From NCBI GenBank assembly GCA_016715195.1, contig JADKBB010000045.1, forward strand, positions 1 to 45,496: DNA of 45,496 nt, given 5' to 3'. The notes beneath the pieces are model-generated. The model did not search any database. It had not been told where the DNA came from and was given only the letters and a program-made list of their open reading frames with translations. The stretch is from Candidatus Villigracilis proximus. Its GTDB lineage: Bacteria > Chloroflexota > Anaerolineae > Anaerolineales > Villigracilaceae. Positions 8,418-17,782 of this stretch are shown here, in pieces. The position numbers and the translations under genes were made by a program. Numbering within the stretch: position 1 is the first letter of the stretch; each line of letters starts with the position of its first letter.

Positions 8418-11400
8418 ATGTCATTCGCCCACTTACACGTCCACACCGAATACTCTTTACTTGACGGCTTCTCGAATATCAAGAAGCTGATCAAACGCGT
8501 TAAAGAGTTGAACATGGAACACGTCGCCATCACCGACCACGGCACGATGTTCGGGGTGATCGATTTTTACAAAGCCGCCAAAGCGGAGAATATCAAGCCG
8601 ATCATCGGACTCGAAGCCTATATGGCCGCGCGCACGATGAAGGACAAGGATTCAAAACTCGATCGTTCGTCCTCGCACCTGCTCCTGCTTGCTGAGAATG
8701 AAACTGGCTATAAGAATCTTTTGAAGATCGCCTCCGCTGCGCAAATGGAAGGCTTCTATTATTATCCGCGCATTGACCATGAATTCCTCGCCGCCCATGC
8801 CGAAGGGTTGATCGCCACCTCGGGCTGTATGTCTGCGGAAATTCCGCGCTCGTTGTTAAATGAAAAACCTGAAGAAGCCGTCAAAAAATGGGACTGGTAT
8901 TCCGAAGTCTTTGGCCGTGATAATTTCTTTGTGGAATTGCAGCAGCACAATATTAAAGAGATCACCGATCTAAATAAACAACTGCTCAGTTTGGGTGCGC
9001 GCTATGACGCAAGATTTATCGCCACCAACGATGTGCATTATGTAAATCAAGCGGATGCGCGTTTGCAGGATATTCTGCTCGCGATCCAGACCAACTCACA
9101 GCTTAATGATCCCGACCGTATGAAGATGAGCGATGACTCTTATTATCTGCGCTCGCCTTTGGAGATGAATAAACTCTTCTCGGAAGTCCCCGATGCATTA
9201 AGCAACACCCTGCTGATCGCCGAACGCTGCAACGTGGACCTGGGATTCAAAGGCTATCACCTGCCCGAGTTCACAGTCCCTGAAGGATACACACCGGAGA
9301 CTTATCTGCGTGCGCTGTGTCAGGCCGGGGCGAAGATAAAATTCAAGGAAGATGCGACCAGCCAAAAGGTCCAGGAAAGACTCGATTACGAATTGAGCGT
9401 CGTCCACACCATGGGATTCGATGCCTACTTCCTGATCGTCTGGGACTTGTGTACCTTCGCCCGTGAGCATGAGATTTGGTACAACGCGCGCGGTTCGGCG
9501 GCGGGTTCGATCATCGCTTACACACTCGATATTACGCGGGTTGATCCGCTGGCGCACGACCTGATCTTTGAACGCTTCCTAAATCCGGGCCGTGTTTCCA
9601 TGCCCGATATTGATCTCGACTTCCGCGATGACCGCCGCTCTGAAATGCTGGAATACACGGCGCGTAAATACGGCGATGATAAAGTAGCGCAGATCATCAC
9701 CTTCGGCACGATGGGATCGAAAGCCGCCCTGCGTGATGTGGCGCGTGTGATGGAAATTCCGCTGCCCGAAATTGACAAGGTCGCAAAACTTGTGCCTTTC
9801 GTTTCAGGCCGCGCAACCACCATGAAAGACGCAATGGAAATTGTGGATTTCAAAAAGATCTACGATACCCAGCCGCACCTGCGCGAAGTGATCGATATCG
9901 CCGCGCGCATGGAAGGCACAGTCCGCAACGCGGGCACACACGCGGCGGGCGTGGTCATCTCAGATAAACCGATCATGGATTATCTGCCGCTGCACCGCCC
10001 AACTTCCAACTCAGAAGAAACGCCGATCAAATCAGTGACCCAGTTTGAAATGGGTATTCTTGATTCACTCGGCATGTTAAAAGTGGACTTCCTCGGGCTG
10101 ATCACATTAACCGTCATGGCCCGCGCCTGTGACATGATCTTCAAACGTCACGGCATTAAATTTGACCTGAACAATATTCCCATTGATGATCCCAAGTCAT
10201 TTAAGTTAATGGGCGATGGAAACACGGCTGGCGTCTTCCAGGTGGAAGGGGGCGGAATGACGCGCTGGCTCGTGCAGATGAAGCCCAAGAATCTCGATAA
10301 CATCATCGCGATGGTCGCGCTGTATCGCCCGGGACCGATGGCCTTCATCCCTGATTACATCTCGCGTATGCACGGCGAATCAGAAGTGGAATATCGTCAC
10401 CCCGCGATGGAACCGATCTTCAAAGACACCTTCGGCATTCCTGTTTATCAGGAACAACTGATGCGCGCCGCCGTTGAACTCGCAGGTTACACGCCTTCTG
10501 AGTCAGATGAATTGCGCAAGGCGATCTCCAAAAAGAAAAAAGAAGACATCGACAAACACCGCGCCAAGTTCGTCAAAGGCGCCGTTGAAAAAGGCATGGA
10601 GCAATCCACCGCCGACGCGATCTACATGGATTGGGAAGAGTTCGCGGTATGGATTTAATAAATCTCACGCCGCAGATTATGGCGTCATCGCCGTACAAAC
10701 CGCGTACTTAAAATCAACCTATCCCGCCGAGTATATGGCGGCGCTGCTTTCTGCGAATGCGGGCATCACTGAAAAGATCGCCTTCTATGTCGCGGATTCA
10801 CGCAACATGGACGTGCCCGTTCTCCCGCCGGATGTCAACGCATCCACCTGGGATTTCAGCATCGAGGATGTAGTCCCTTCGACAGGCTCAGGGCAGGCTA
10901 AACCATCCATCCGCTTCGGATTGGGCGCGATCAAAAACGTCAGCCAGGGCGCAGTGGAAACCATTATGGAAGCGCGTGCCGAAGGTCAGTTCACCGACCT
11001 TAACGATTTCGCCCGCCGCGCCGATCTGCGTGCAGTTGGCAAACGCTCGCTTGAATGTCTCATCAAAGTTGGCGCGCTCGATCAATTCGGCAATCGCGCA
11101 TCCATGCTCGCCTCGCTTGACCGCATCGTCGCCATCAGCAGCAATCACTTCCGCGCCGCTGACGCCGGGCAAATGAGTCTCTTCGGCGCATCAACCGGCA
11201 TCATCGAAGAAATCCATTTACCCGAAGTCAAGAACGTGGACAAACGCGAAATGCTCAATTGGGAGCGCGAACTCGTCGGCCTGTACATCACCGATCATCC
11301 GCTCAACGAATATCAAGCCATCCTCGCGCAGATCGTCAGCTATTTTTCGGGTCAGCTTTCCGAAGCCATGCACGAAGAAAAAGTCCGCGTGGCCGGGCTG

Positions 11401-12348
11401 ATCACTGTTGTCCGCCCGTACACCACCAAAACCGGCAAAGCCATGGGCTTCGTCACCATCGAAGATATTCAAGGCACCATCGAACTCGTCATGTTCCCAA
11501 AGACCTGGACCAAGTTCATGGACAAAATGATGGTCGGTCAGATCATCATCGTCGAAGGCAAAGTGGATAACGCCAATCCGCCGGCCAAGATTCTGGTGGA
11601 TGAAATTAAGACGGAAATTTCAGTGACGACTGCCGCAGCGGATGAAGTCATCGCTGATAACACACCGCCCCCGCCGGCCACCCCGCTTCATTACAAATCG
11701 ACGTCTGCTCCTGCCCAAAAAGCGACTCAGCAACCAAAGCAGACTCCACCTACAAAACCCGCCGCCAGTGAGTCTGTCAACAAACCGAAAATCTCTGAAC
11801 CCGAACCCGTCTACGCCGCAGACACCGACTTCGACGGCATGCCGCCTCCGCCTGATAACTTCCCCGATAACTGGGACAATGAATGGCAGCCATCTTTTGA
11901 CGACGCCGCCATCGCAGCCAAACCTGCACCGAAGTTTAAAAAGGACGAACCCATCACACCGCCGTTGATCACGCGCGCTGTGGCAGCCTTGGCAAATATT
12001 GAAGAGCCGAATCAAGTTGAAGACCGGCGCGAAGCGGTTATTCAATCCATGTATGTGCCGTTGGTGAAAGAGAACAAAGACAAGGATCATCCGCCCAAAC
12101 AGTTGACCATCACCCTGCGCTCCACCGGCGACCACGAACGCGACAAGCGCCGCATCAAAACCCTGCACGGCATCCTCACCTCAAATCACGGACGCGATAA
12201 ATTTAGCTTTCACATTTTCGAAAATAACAAAGGCTACCTGATCGACTTCCCCAACGACACCACGCGCATCCACCCCGAACTTTTGGCGCAGCTCAAAAAA
12301 TTGATCGGCGAAGAAAGCTGGCGCGTGGAAGAGATCACGTTTCAGTAG
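8418..12348 (+). CDS. dnaE: DNA polymerase III alpha subunit, frameshifted
   Basis: This is the replicative polymerase. The first frame (8418-10658) carries the PHP domain (FAHLHVHTEYSLLDG), the palm with catalytic aspartates in PDIDLDF (D397, D399, D401 region) and KVDFLGL (D557), and ends abruptly after YMDWEEFA. The next frame resumes at YGFNKSHAADYG, a motif always preceded by FAx in this family. The break is near 10643-10646; two missing bases restore FA-x-YGFNKSH and a 1310-residue protein. An OB fold follows (VRVAGLITVVRPYTTKTGK), then a proline-rich linker (about 11640-11970) and a C-terminal domain (PKQLTITLRST onward). A short repeat-derived insert (PSTGSGQA) sits near 10875-10899. 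There is no proofreading exonuclease domain. Because the enzyme is essential, the frameshift is most likely a sequence error. Confidence 0.93.
10875..10899 (+). repeat. dispersed repeat inserted in frame in dnaE
   Basis: The DNA reads CCCTTCGACAGGCTCAGGGC and a few more bases, translated here as PSTGSGQA. I recognise this as a form of a short dispersed sequence found between and inside genes in many environmental bacterial genomes. It lies in the loop just before the conserved KPSIRFGLGAIKNV motif, where an insertion should be tolerated. Confidence 0.5.
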
Positions 12349-12352
12349 TAAG

Positions 12353-12399
12353 TAAAGAGACAGTCACAATTAGATGCGGCTGTCTCTTTTTGTTTTTTT
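12353..12399 (+). terminator. terminator of dnaE
   Basis: AAAGAGACAG and CTGTCTCTTT form a 10-bp stem separated by about 16 bases, followed by T-rich sequence with a run of seven T. It begins just after the dnaE stop codon. Confidence 0.75.
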
Positions 12400-12449
12400 A
12401 CATGCGCGCATTCTCTTTCATTAACAGACCTTTTGCAAAAACCTTAAGG

Positions 12450-12502
12450 TTTACCGCAGAGAAATATTTAAACTCCGCGAGCTCCGCGCCTCTGCGGTTA
12501 AA
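12450..12502. repeat. intergenic palindromic repeat, CTCTGCGG type
   Basis: Left arm TTTACCGCAGAG (12450-12461) and right arm CTCTGCGGTTAAA (12490-12502) are near-complementary. Between and within them, CTCCGCGAG, CTCCGCGCC and TCTGCGGTT follow a nine-base period. The form resembles dispersed intergenic repeats of environmental bacteria. It lies between dnaE and the first hydrolase. Confidence 0.5.
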
Positions 12503-12544
12503 GTATTTCCAACTTAAAGATCAACTCAACCCAAGGAGCAACCC

Positions 12545-13327
12545 ATGAATCTCGAAGTCATTACCCGCAAGCCTGTTAACCAGACGCACAAGACGCCTTT
12601 GCTCTTTGTCCACGGGATGTGGCATGGGGCGTGGTGCTGGGATGAGTTCTTTCTGCCGTTCTTCGCCGAGCAGGGATTTCAGGCCACGGCCTTTAGTCTG
12701 CGCGGACATGCGGCGAGTGAAGGCAAGATTCGCGGAAATACGATCGCAAATTATGTCAGCGATGTGGAGCAGGTGGCGCAGACTTTCAATACGCCGCCGG
12801 TAATTATCGGTCATTCCATGGGCGGATTTCTCACTCAGAAATATTTGGAAAAGCACACAGCGCCCGCCGCTGTGCTGTTGGCGTCTAATCCGCATTATGG
12901 ATTGTGGCCGACATTTTTCCGCATGTCGATGCAGCGCCCGATGACGTTGGTAAAGGTCACCGCGCAATTGCGCTTGCGCCCGGTGGTTGAAACACCCGAA
13001 GATGCGCGTTTATCGTTATTCTCAGAAGATATGCCCAAGAAACAACTATTGAAATATTATAAAAAACTGGACGATGAATCCTTCCGCATGTTCATGGACC
13101 TGTTGGGATTAAATCTCGCGCATCCGAAGAAGGTGAAAAGTCCGCTGTTGATTTTGGGCGCGGAAAAAGACATGGCTATCACGCCAGATCAAGTCCACGC
13201 AAATGCAAAAGCGTACGGCCTGCAAGCCGAGATATTCCCGAACATGGCACATGATATGATGCTGGAAAAAGATTGGAAATCTGTAGCCGAACGAATTTTG
13301 AGTTGGTTAAAAGAAAGAGGTATATAG
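12545..13327 (+). CDS. alpha/beta hydrolase
   Basis: This is a 260-residue soluble serine hydrolase. HGMWHGAWCW near residues 23-32 forms the oxyanion region, GHSMGG gives the nucleophile Ser91, LGAEKD near residue 207 supplies the acid and MAHDMML the histidine. Sequences of this shape are esterases or lipases of Pfam Abhydrolase_6; the substrate cannot be read from the sequence. The ribosome binding site AAGGAG sits about eight bases before the ATG. The next gene starts two bases after the stop, so the two hydrolases are probably cotranscribed. An internal proline and methionine-rich lid (about residues 120-170) covers the usual cap position. Confidence 0.88.
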   Translation: MNLEVITRKPVNQTHKTPLLFVHGMWHGAWCWDEFFLPFFAEQGFQATAFSLRGHAASEGKIRGNTIANYVSDVEQVAQTFNTPPVIIGHSMGGFLTQKYLEKHTAPAAVLLASNPHYGLWPTFFRMSMQRPMTLVKVTAQLRLRPVVETPEDARLSLFSEDMPKKQLLKYYKKLDDESFRMFMDLLGLNLAHPKKVKSPLLILGAEKDMAITPDQVHANAKAYGLQAEIFPNMAHDMMLEKDWKSVAERILSWLKERGI

Positions 13328-13329
13328 CC

Positions 13330-15303
13330 GTGAAAAAGTCATTGATCTGGGTGATGTTTTTATTAATTCTGGTGCAGGCTTGCGGCCCGCTTACGGCTGC
13401 GCCAACAATTACACCAACAGAGTCAACTGTCAGCGTGACGGAAGTCCCGGCAACAGAATCAGTGACCGGCCTGGAAGGACTCGGCGGGGTTCCTTGTCCA
13501 GATAGTGATTTTACGTGCGTCACATTAACCGTCCCGCTGAATCATTTTGATCCGAATGATTCGCGCACGCTGGATGTGGTCTTTGCGATTTTGCCTGCGA
13601 CGGGTGAACGAAAAGGAATGTTCGTCACCGCCACAGGCGGCCCCGGTACGGCGGGATTAACGAGCGCAGATGGTTATACTGCGGCTTTTGATCCGGCGAT
13701 CCCGGAACATTTTGATATTGTTTTTTTCGATCAGCGCGGCGTGGGACAATCAGGCGGCCTGCAATGCGTGCAAGCCGCGACCACGTTCTATCTTGCGAGT
13801 TGGGATACAAGTACTGTTGAGGGAGAAAATGCGCTATTGGAAACAGCGCGCATATTTTCAAATGACTGTGTGACCGAAATGGGCAACCCTGAAATTTTGC
13901 CTTATTTGGGAACCGAGCAGGCGGTGGAAGACCTCGAGTTTTTCAGGCAAGTTATTGGGGATGAAAAAATTTGGTTATACGGCGAAAGTTATGGCACGCA
14001 ATATTCACAGATGTATGCCGCGGCACATCCGGATCATTTGGCCGCGCTGATCCTCGATGGCACTGTGGACCTGACTCTTTCAGGTATTGAATATTACAAA
14101 CAGCAGGCGATTGCCTTTAATGACGTTTTGAAATTAACACTGACATCATGCAATGATGATGATTTTTGCGCCGAGTCAATGGGCGGCGGTGACGCGATCA
14201 CGGCTTACGATACACTGGCCGCACAGCTTAAACAAGCGCCAACCTTTTTTGATTTTCCCCTGCCATCAGGCGAGCTAACCCGGCGCACGTTCACCTTCTC
14301 AGACCTCGAAACCGTTGCCGCGGGTTCCCTGTATGCCGAAACACAGCGGATGCTTTTCCTGCGCGCGCTTGCATCTTATTCTCAAAACAAAAACCTTGTC
14401 CCTTTGGCGCGGCTCTTATACAGTTCGCTTGCGCTTGATCCCGAAACCCTGCAAGCCATTCCCGACCCAACCTATTCTGATGCGGTCTTCTATAGTATTG
14501 AATGTCAGGATTACAGTTATTTCAGCGGCACTCCCGAAGAGCGTGCCGAAGCCTACCTGCGCGCCGGTGATGAGGTGGATGCGGGGAATCTCCATCTCTC
14601 GTCCGTTTTTTATGGAGACATGCCCTGCGCATTCTGGCCGCATGCCAGCGAAAACAAGCTCCGTCCGCAGGCGCTGCGTGCTGAAAATTTTCCAACCCTC
14701 GTACTTGGCGCAATCGCTGATCCGGCCACGCCTGTTTCAAATGGACAGAATGTTTTCAACCGTCTATCCAATGGGTATCTGATCACACAGGATGGCGGTC
14801 CGCATATTATTTTTGGGCGCGGCGTTTCATGTGTGGATGATCTCGTGACCGATTTTTTGGTGAACGATCAGCCGCCCGCCGAACGCGAAACCACCTGCGC
14901 AGGCGAAGTATCCAGTGAATTCATACCGCCCATGCCGCTCAATGTGAGCGGGTTTTCAAACCTGCTTAACGCATTATCTGCTGTCGAAGATGAGATTTAT
15001 TATCTTCCCGAATATTATTATTGGGATGTAACAACGCCCACCGCCATTGGATGTCCATTTGGCGGCAGATTATCTTTTGAAGCGACAGAGACCGGCGATT
15101 CTCTCGCCTTCGACGCCTGCTCCTTCTTCGACGGATTTATCCTCACTGGAAGCGGGTCAACCAACTACGACGAAGGCACATTCACTTTGGAAGTTGCAGT
15201 CACCGGGCTGAAAGATGGCACGCTGACCTACATCCACGATGGTGAAGGTTCAAAACTCGTCACCGGCACATACGGCAGCGAAACGATCGAACTTTCAGAG
15301 TAG
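13330..15303 (+). CDS. secreted lipoprotein, peptidase S33-like hydrolase
   Basis: Starting at GTG 13330, the product has a lipoprotein signal (KKSLIWVMFLLILVQAC, with Cys18 as lipid anchor) and a Thr/Pro/Ser-rich spacer, so it should be attached outside the membrane. The catalytic domain shows TGGPGTAGL, FDQRGVGQSG, and the nucleophile in GESYGTQ (Ser220), with a likely acid Asp464 (IADPATP) and base His492 (GGPHIIF). This matches proline-iminopeptidase or tripeptidyl-aminopeptidase-like enzymes with a TAP-like C-terminal part. An extra beta-rich, glycine-rich domain of about 90 residues ends the protein. An upstream in-frame start at 13273 would overlap the previous gene and bury the signal peptide, so I reject it. 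The peptide substrate is unknown. Confidence 0.88.
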   Translation: MKKSLIWVMFLLILVQACGPLTAAPTITPTESTVSVTEVPATESVTGLEGLGGVPCPDSDFTCVTLTVPLNHFDPNDSRTLDVVFAILPATGERKGMFVTATGGPGTAGLTSADGYTAAFDPAIPEHFDIVFFDQRGVGQSGGLQCVQAATTFYLASWDTSTVEGENALLETARIFSNDCVTEMGNPEILPYLGTEQAVEDLEFFRQVIGDEKIWLYGESYGTQYSQMYAAAHPDHLAALILDGTVDLTLSGIEYYKQQAIAFNDVLKLTLTSCNDDDFCAESMGGGDAITAYDTLAAQLKQAPTFFDFPLPSGELTRRTFTFSDLETVAAGSLYAETQRMLFLRALASYSQNKNLVPLARLLYSSLALDPETLQAIPDPTYSDAVFYSIECQDYSYFSGTPEERAEAYLRAGDEVDAGNLHLSSVFYGDMPCAFWPHASENKLRPQALRAENFPTLVLGAIADPATPVSNGQNVFNRLSNGYLITQDGGPHIIFGRGVSCVDDLVTDFLVNDQPPAERETTCAGEVSSEFIPPMPLNVSGFSNLLNALSAVEDEIYYLPEYYYWDVTTPTAIGCPFGGRLSFEATETGDSLAFDACSFFDGFILTGSGSTNYDEGTFTLEVAVTGLKDGTLTYIHDGEGSKLVTGTYGSETIELSE

Positions 15304-15368
15304 ATCAATATTCCTGAATAAAAACATGACATATCCCTAATTTAATTTGGGACGCTGACCGCTTCGCG

Positions 15369-15422
15369 CGCAGAAAACGCTGATTTTTCGCTTTTGTCAG
15401 CGTGAATCAGCGTTCATCTGCG
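15369..15422. repeat. intergenic inverted repeat, AATCAGCGTT type
   Basis: AACGCTGATT (15376-15385) and AATCAGCGTT (15405-15414) are perfect inverted copies, extended outward by CGCAGA and TCTGCG. The form CAGCGTTCATCTGCGTCC is familiar as a dispersed intergenic repeat in environmental bacterial genomes. It lies downstream of the secreted hydrolase. Confidence 0.5.
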
Positions 15423-15439
15423 TCCTATTTGTTCTTAAA

Positions 15440-15476
15440 AACGAACTCACCTCGAAACCTTAATTTCGGGGTGAGT
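15440..15476 (-). terminator. terminator of the AAC(3)-like gene
   Basis: ACTCACCTCGAAA and TTTCGGGGTGAGT (15445-15476) form a long stem with a six-base loop; on the minus strand it is followed by GTTTTTAAG, a U run. It ends the minus-strand gene at 15498 and may also stop the plus-strand hydrolase transcript. Confidence 0.7.
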
Positions 15477-15497
15477 CATATTCGATCTAAAAAACTT

Positions 15498-16292
15498 TTA
15501 CGACCAACGCACCGCAGTACACCGTTCGCAATCCTGTCTCTGACAAAGCAGCGCGAACGGATTTTCTTTTAATTGATCCACGACCGCTTTGATCAAACTC
15601 TTAAGATGAACCGCCTGCACAACCGCGTTGCCGATTTCCACACGGCGCGTATATTTTTCCACTGCAGGCGCAATGGCCTCAAACCCTTCTGAATCACCGG
15701 GAAAGCCGGGACATTCCACGACACGATCCTGTACAAGCGCCCAACGCAGAAACTGAATTTGTCCGCTCAGTTTTTCAGCATAATGAATACTTGTGTTAAC
15801 GCGATGATCCACACCCAGCAGCAAGACCCAGCCATCCAAATCTGCCAGTGTCCCGATCGGCGCCAGCGGATTGTAAATCGTCTGCGTGTTAAGAACCGCA
15901 TCGGCGCGAATCCCGGCAAACGATTGGATCGGATGCATCGAACGTTTGGCTTTGGGATGTTTGCGCAGCGTTTCGGGTAATGTGCCCATCATCTTATCGG
16001 CGGGCATATCAGGGTGAAAGACCTCGGCCATTTTATTCAAATCTGATTCACTGCCATAGGTGATGCCGTTTTTCGGCGGACCAATTTCAGGGTTAAGCAT
16101 GGTCTTATACGTAAAAGTCGGCATGATCACACCGCGCACAGAATTCAATAACGCATCGAGCATCGCATCCGCGCCGCCTTCGATGTGACCGAAGGCTTTC
16201 AGCGAAGCATGTGCGATCACAAGGCTTTTGGTCAGGCCCAGAGTGGCAAGACCGGTTTTAATATCAGAAGAAGAAATGGTCATGTTAATCAT
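15498..16292 (-). CDS. AAC(3)-family N-acetyltransferase
   Basis: This protein of about 261-264 residues resembles the antibiotic N-acetyltransferase AAC(3)/YokD fold, which moves acetyl from acetyl-CoA to an amine. Visible family motifs are VIAHASLKAFG near the N-terminus, VIMPTFTY, HPIQSFAGIRA, and LLLGVDHRVNTSIHYAE, which includes the expected catalytic region. The C-terminus carries a cysteine cluster (LLCQRQDCERC) that could bind metal. Two starts are possible, 16292 or 16283; the second has a GAGATG element about nine bases upstream. Many chromosomal members have unknown substrates, so aminoglycoside resistance should not be assumed. It is flanked by terminators on both sides and appears to be monocistronic. 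Confidence 0.85.
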   Translation of the reverse strand: MINMTISSSDIKTGLATLGLTKSLVIAHASLKAFGHIEGGADAMLDALLNSVRGVIMPTFTYKTMLNPEIGPPKNGITYGSESDLNKMAEVFHPDMPADKMMGTLPETLRKHPKAKRSMHPIQSFAGIRADAVLNTQTIYNPLAPIGTLADLDGWVLLLGVDHRVNTSIHYAEKLSGQIQFLRWALVQDRVVECPGFPGDSEGFEAIAPAVEKYTRRVEIGNAVVQAVHLKSLIKAVVDQLKENPFALLCQRQDCERCTAVRWS

Positions 16293-16320
16293 CTCAATAT
16301 TTCAGAAAGTATTTTCAGTA

Positions 16321-16342
16321 AAAACCATCAGCAAGCTGATGG
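16321..16342 (-). terminator. terminator of the NUDIX gene
   Basis: CCATCAGC and GCTGATGG pair around a very short loop, and on the minus strand the hairpin is followed by a run of five U. It lies directly after the NUDIX stop codon. Confidence 0.65.
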
Positions 16343-16358
16343 ACTCCAAATCGCGAAT

Positions 16359-16925
16359 TCAACCGGCAAATTTTCGTTTTAATTTTTGCACGAACCGATT
16401 CATATGCGGATCACTTTTCTCAAACGGGATCGCGTCAAAAGGGAACCATGCAATGGAATGAAATTCACCCCGGTCATAATTCAATTGCTGTCTGCGGTCA
16501 CCCTGAATAACATACCAGAATGAGACATCCATGTGCCCGGCCCGGTTGCCAGTTGTCAGTGTACAGGTGAGCATCAACGGGGCTTCAATTGCATGTGCGG
16601 CAGAGATTCCCAGCTCCTCTTGAATTTCACGAGCCACCGTACTGCGCGGATGCTCACCAGGCTCCACATGTCCGCCAGTTGGAAGCCATAGACCAGCGTT
16701 GATATGGTCAACCAGAAGAATATGGTCATGGTCTACCACGGCAAAGTAAGACACAAGATGTTTGGGCGGCACTGCCGGCTTGCTGACCCGAAACAATTCA
16801 ACGCCTGAATCAACCCAGGTCAGCGCATCGGCAATGTGCAAAGATTCCAATTCATCAAACGGGGTGATGGAAGATATCTCCGTGCGGATCTGGCCGCGAA
16901 TGGAATCTTCAGCCGAAGGAACCAA
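16359..16925 (-). CDS. NUDIX hydrolase
   Basis: The NUDIX box is complete: GHVEPGEHPRSTVAREIQEE followed by LGI, fitting G-x5-E-x7-REUxEExGU. Such enzymes cleave a nucleoside diphosphate linked to another group, using Mg on the glutamates. The first 45 or so residues are a helical extension (FDELESLHIADALTWVDSG). I choose TTG at 16925, giving 188 residues, because GGAAGGG lies eight bases before it and it begins two bases after the stop of the enoyl-CoA hydratase gene. A longer reading from TTG 16961 would overlap that gene and lacks a ribosome binding site. The substrate is not evident; the family includes housecleaning and dNTP-cleaning members. Confidence 0.85.
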   Translation of the reverse strand: MVPSAEDSIRGQIRTEISSITPFDELESLHIADALTWVDSGVELFRVSKPAVPPKHLVSYFAVVDHDHILLVDHINAGLWLPTGGHVEPGEHPRSTVAREIQEELGISAAHAIEAPLMLTCTLTTGNRAGHMDVSFWYVIQGDRRQQLNYDRGEFHSIAWFPFDAIPFEKSDPHMNRFVQKLKRKFAG

Positions 16926-16926
16926 A

Positions 16927-17700
16927 TTACCGGCCCTTCCAATCGGGCTTTCGCTTTTCAATAAAGGCTTTCATGCCTTCCTTTTGATCTTCCGTTGAAA
17001 ACAGCGGATAAAAATTCCGCTTCTCAGTTTTCAACCCTTCCGTCAACGTGGATTCAAACGCAGCATTGATCGAATCTTTTGCCATACGGATCGCAAGCGG
17101 CGCGCGTGAAGCGATCTCTTCAGCCAGTGCAATGGCCGCATCAAGGTATCCGTCCAATGGCACAACACGATTCACGAGTCCAAATTGCAGCGCTTCAGCG
17201 GCAGTCAATGTGCGGTTATTAAGGATCATCTCCATTGCGAGCGGCTTGCCCAATAAACGCGCAAGGCGTTGTGTGCCGCCGCCGCCCGGAATAATGCCGA
17301 TCGTAATTTCAGGTTGACCGAATTTTGCAGATTCAGAAGCAACGATCATGTCACATGAAATGGCGAATTCACATCCGCCGCCCAAAGCCCAACCGGAAAC
17401 CGCAGCGATGACCGGTTTTTTAATACCGCGGATACGGTCCCACAGTTCCACTCGTCCCTGCGTGATCATCTGAAACGGAGATGACTCAGCCATCTCTTTA
17501 ATGTCTGCGCCGGCGGCGAAGGCTTTCTCGTTGCCGGTCACGACCATCGCGCCCACATTTTCGTCCTTATCAAAATTATCAAGCGCATCGAATAATTCCG
17601 TCAGCATCAGAGTGTTAAAAGCATTCATCGCCTGTGGACGATTAAGGGTCACAATGCCCACCCGCCCGCGAATTTCCGTCAGTACTGTTGTGTAAGCCAT
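16927..17700 (-). CDS. enoyl-CoA hydratase (crotonase family)
   Basis: This is a 257-residue crotonase, which adds water to 2-enoyl-CoA in fatty acid or related acyl-CoA breakdown. The oxyanion-hole sequences AFAAGADIKEM and ALGGGCEFA are present, and both catalytic glutamates are in place: Glu111 in GGGCEF and Glu131 in GQPEITIGIIPGGGGTQRL. This supports a true hydratase rather than an isomerase. ATG at 17700 follows GGAGGAAAT at ideal spacing; an upstream TTG at 17727 is discounted. The NUDIX gene starts two bases after its stop, so the two share a transcript. No other beta-oxidation genes are near. Confidence 0.92.
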   Translation of the reverse strand: MAYTTVLTEIRGRVGIVTLNRPQAMNAFNTLMLTELFDALDNFDKDENVGAMVVTGNEKAFAAGADIKEMAESSPFQMITQGRVELWDRIRGIKKPVIAAVSGWALGGGCEFAISCDMIVASESAKFGQPEITIGIIPGGGGTQRLARLLGKPLAMEMILNNRTLTAAEALQFGLVNRVVPLDGYLDAAIALAEEIASRAPLAIRMAKDSINAAFESTLTEGLKTEKRNFYPLFSTEDQKEGMKAFIEKRKPDWKGR

Positions 17701-17770
17701 ATTTCCTCCGAAATTTTGAGCGTTCAAAAATGCTCATTCCTCAAATTATAAAGGATGAACAGTCGTACTG

Positions 17771-17776
17771 TATAAT
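17771..17776 (+). promoter_or_regulatory. -10 box, leaderless start of the steroid-reductase-fold gene
   Basis: A perfect TATAAT stands six bases before the ATG at 17783, so transcription should begin at or beside the A of the start codon. No ribosome binding site is present. Confidence 0.55.
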
Positions 17777-17782
17777 CGCCCG

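Noticed and set aside
11620..12168. A 182-codon minus-strand open frame inside dnaE
   Set aside because: Antisense of the proline-rich linker; its arginine and glycine richness is a by-product of that linker.
8418..12348. An intein or split-intein explanation for the two dnaE frames
   Set aside because: No intein splicing motifs occur at the break, and the frames overlap rather than being separated.
13273..13329. Upstream start for the secreted hydrolase
   Set aside because: It would overlap the previous gene and place 19 unrelated residues before a clear lipoprotein signal that begins at GTG 13330.
15498..16292. AAC(3)-like gene as an aminoglycoside resistance determinant
   Set aside because: Family membership is clear, but chromosomal members often have other substrates and there is no resistance or mobile context.
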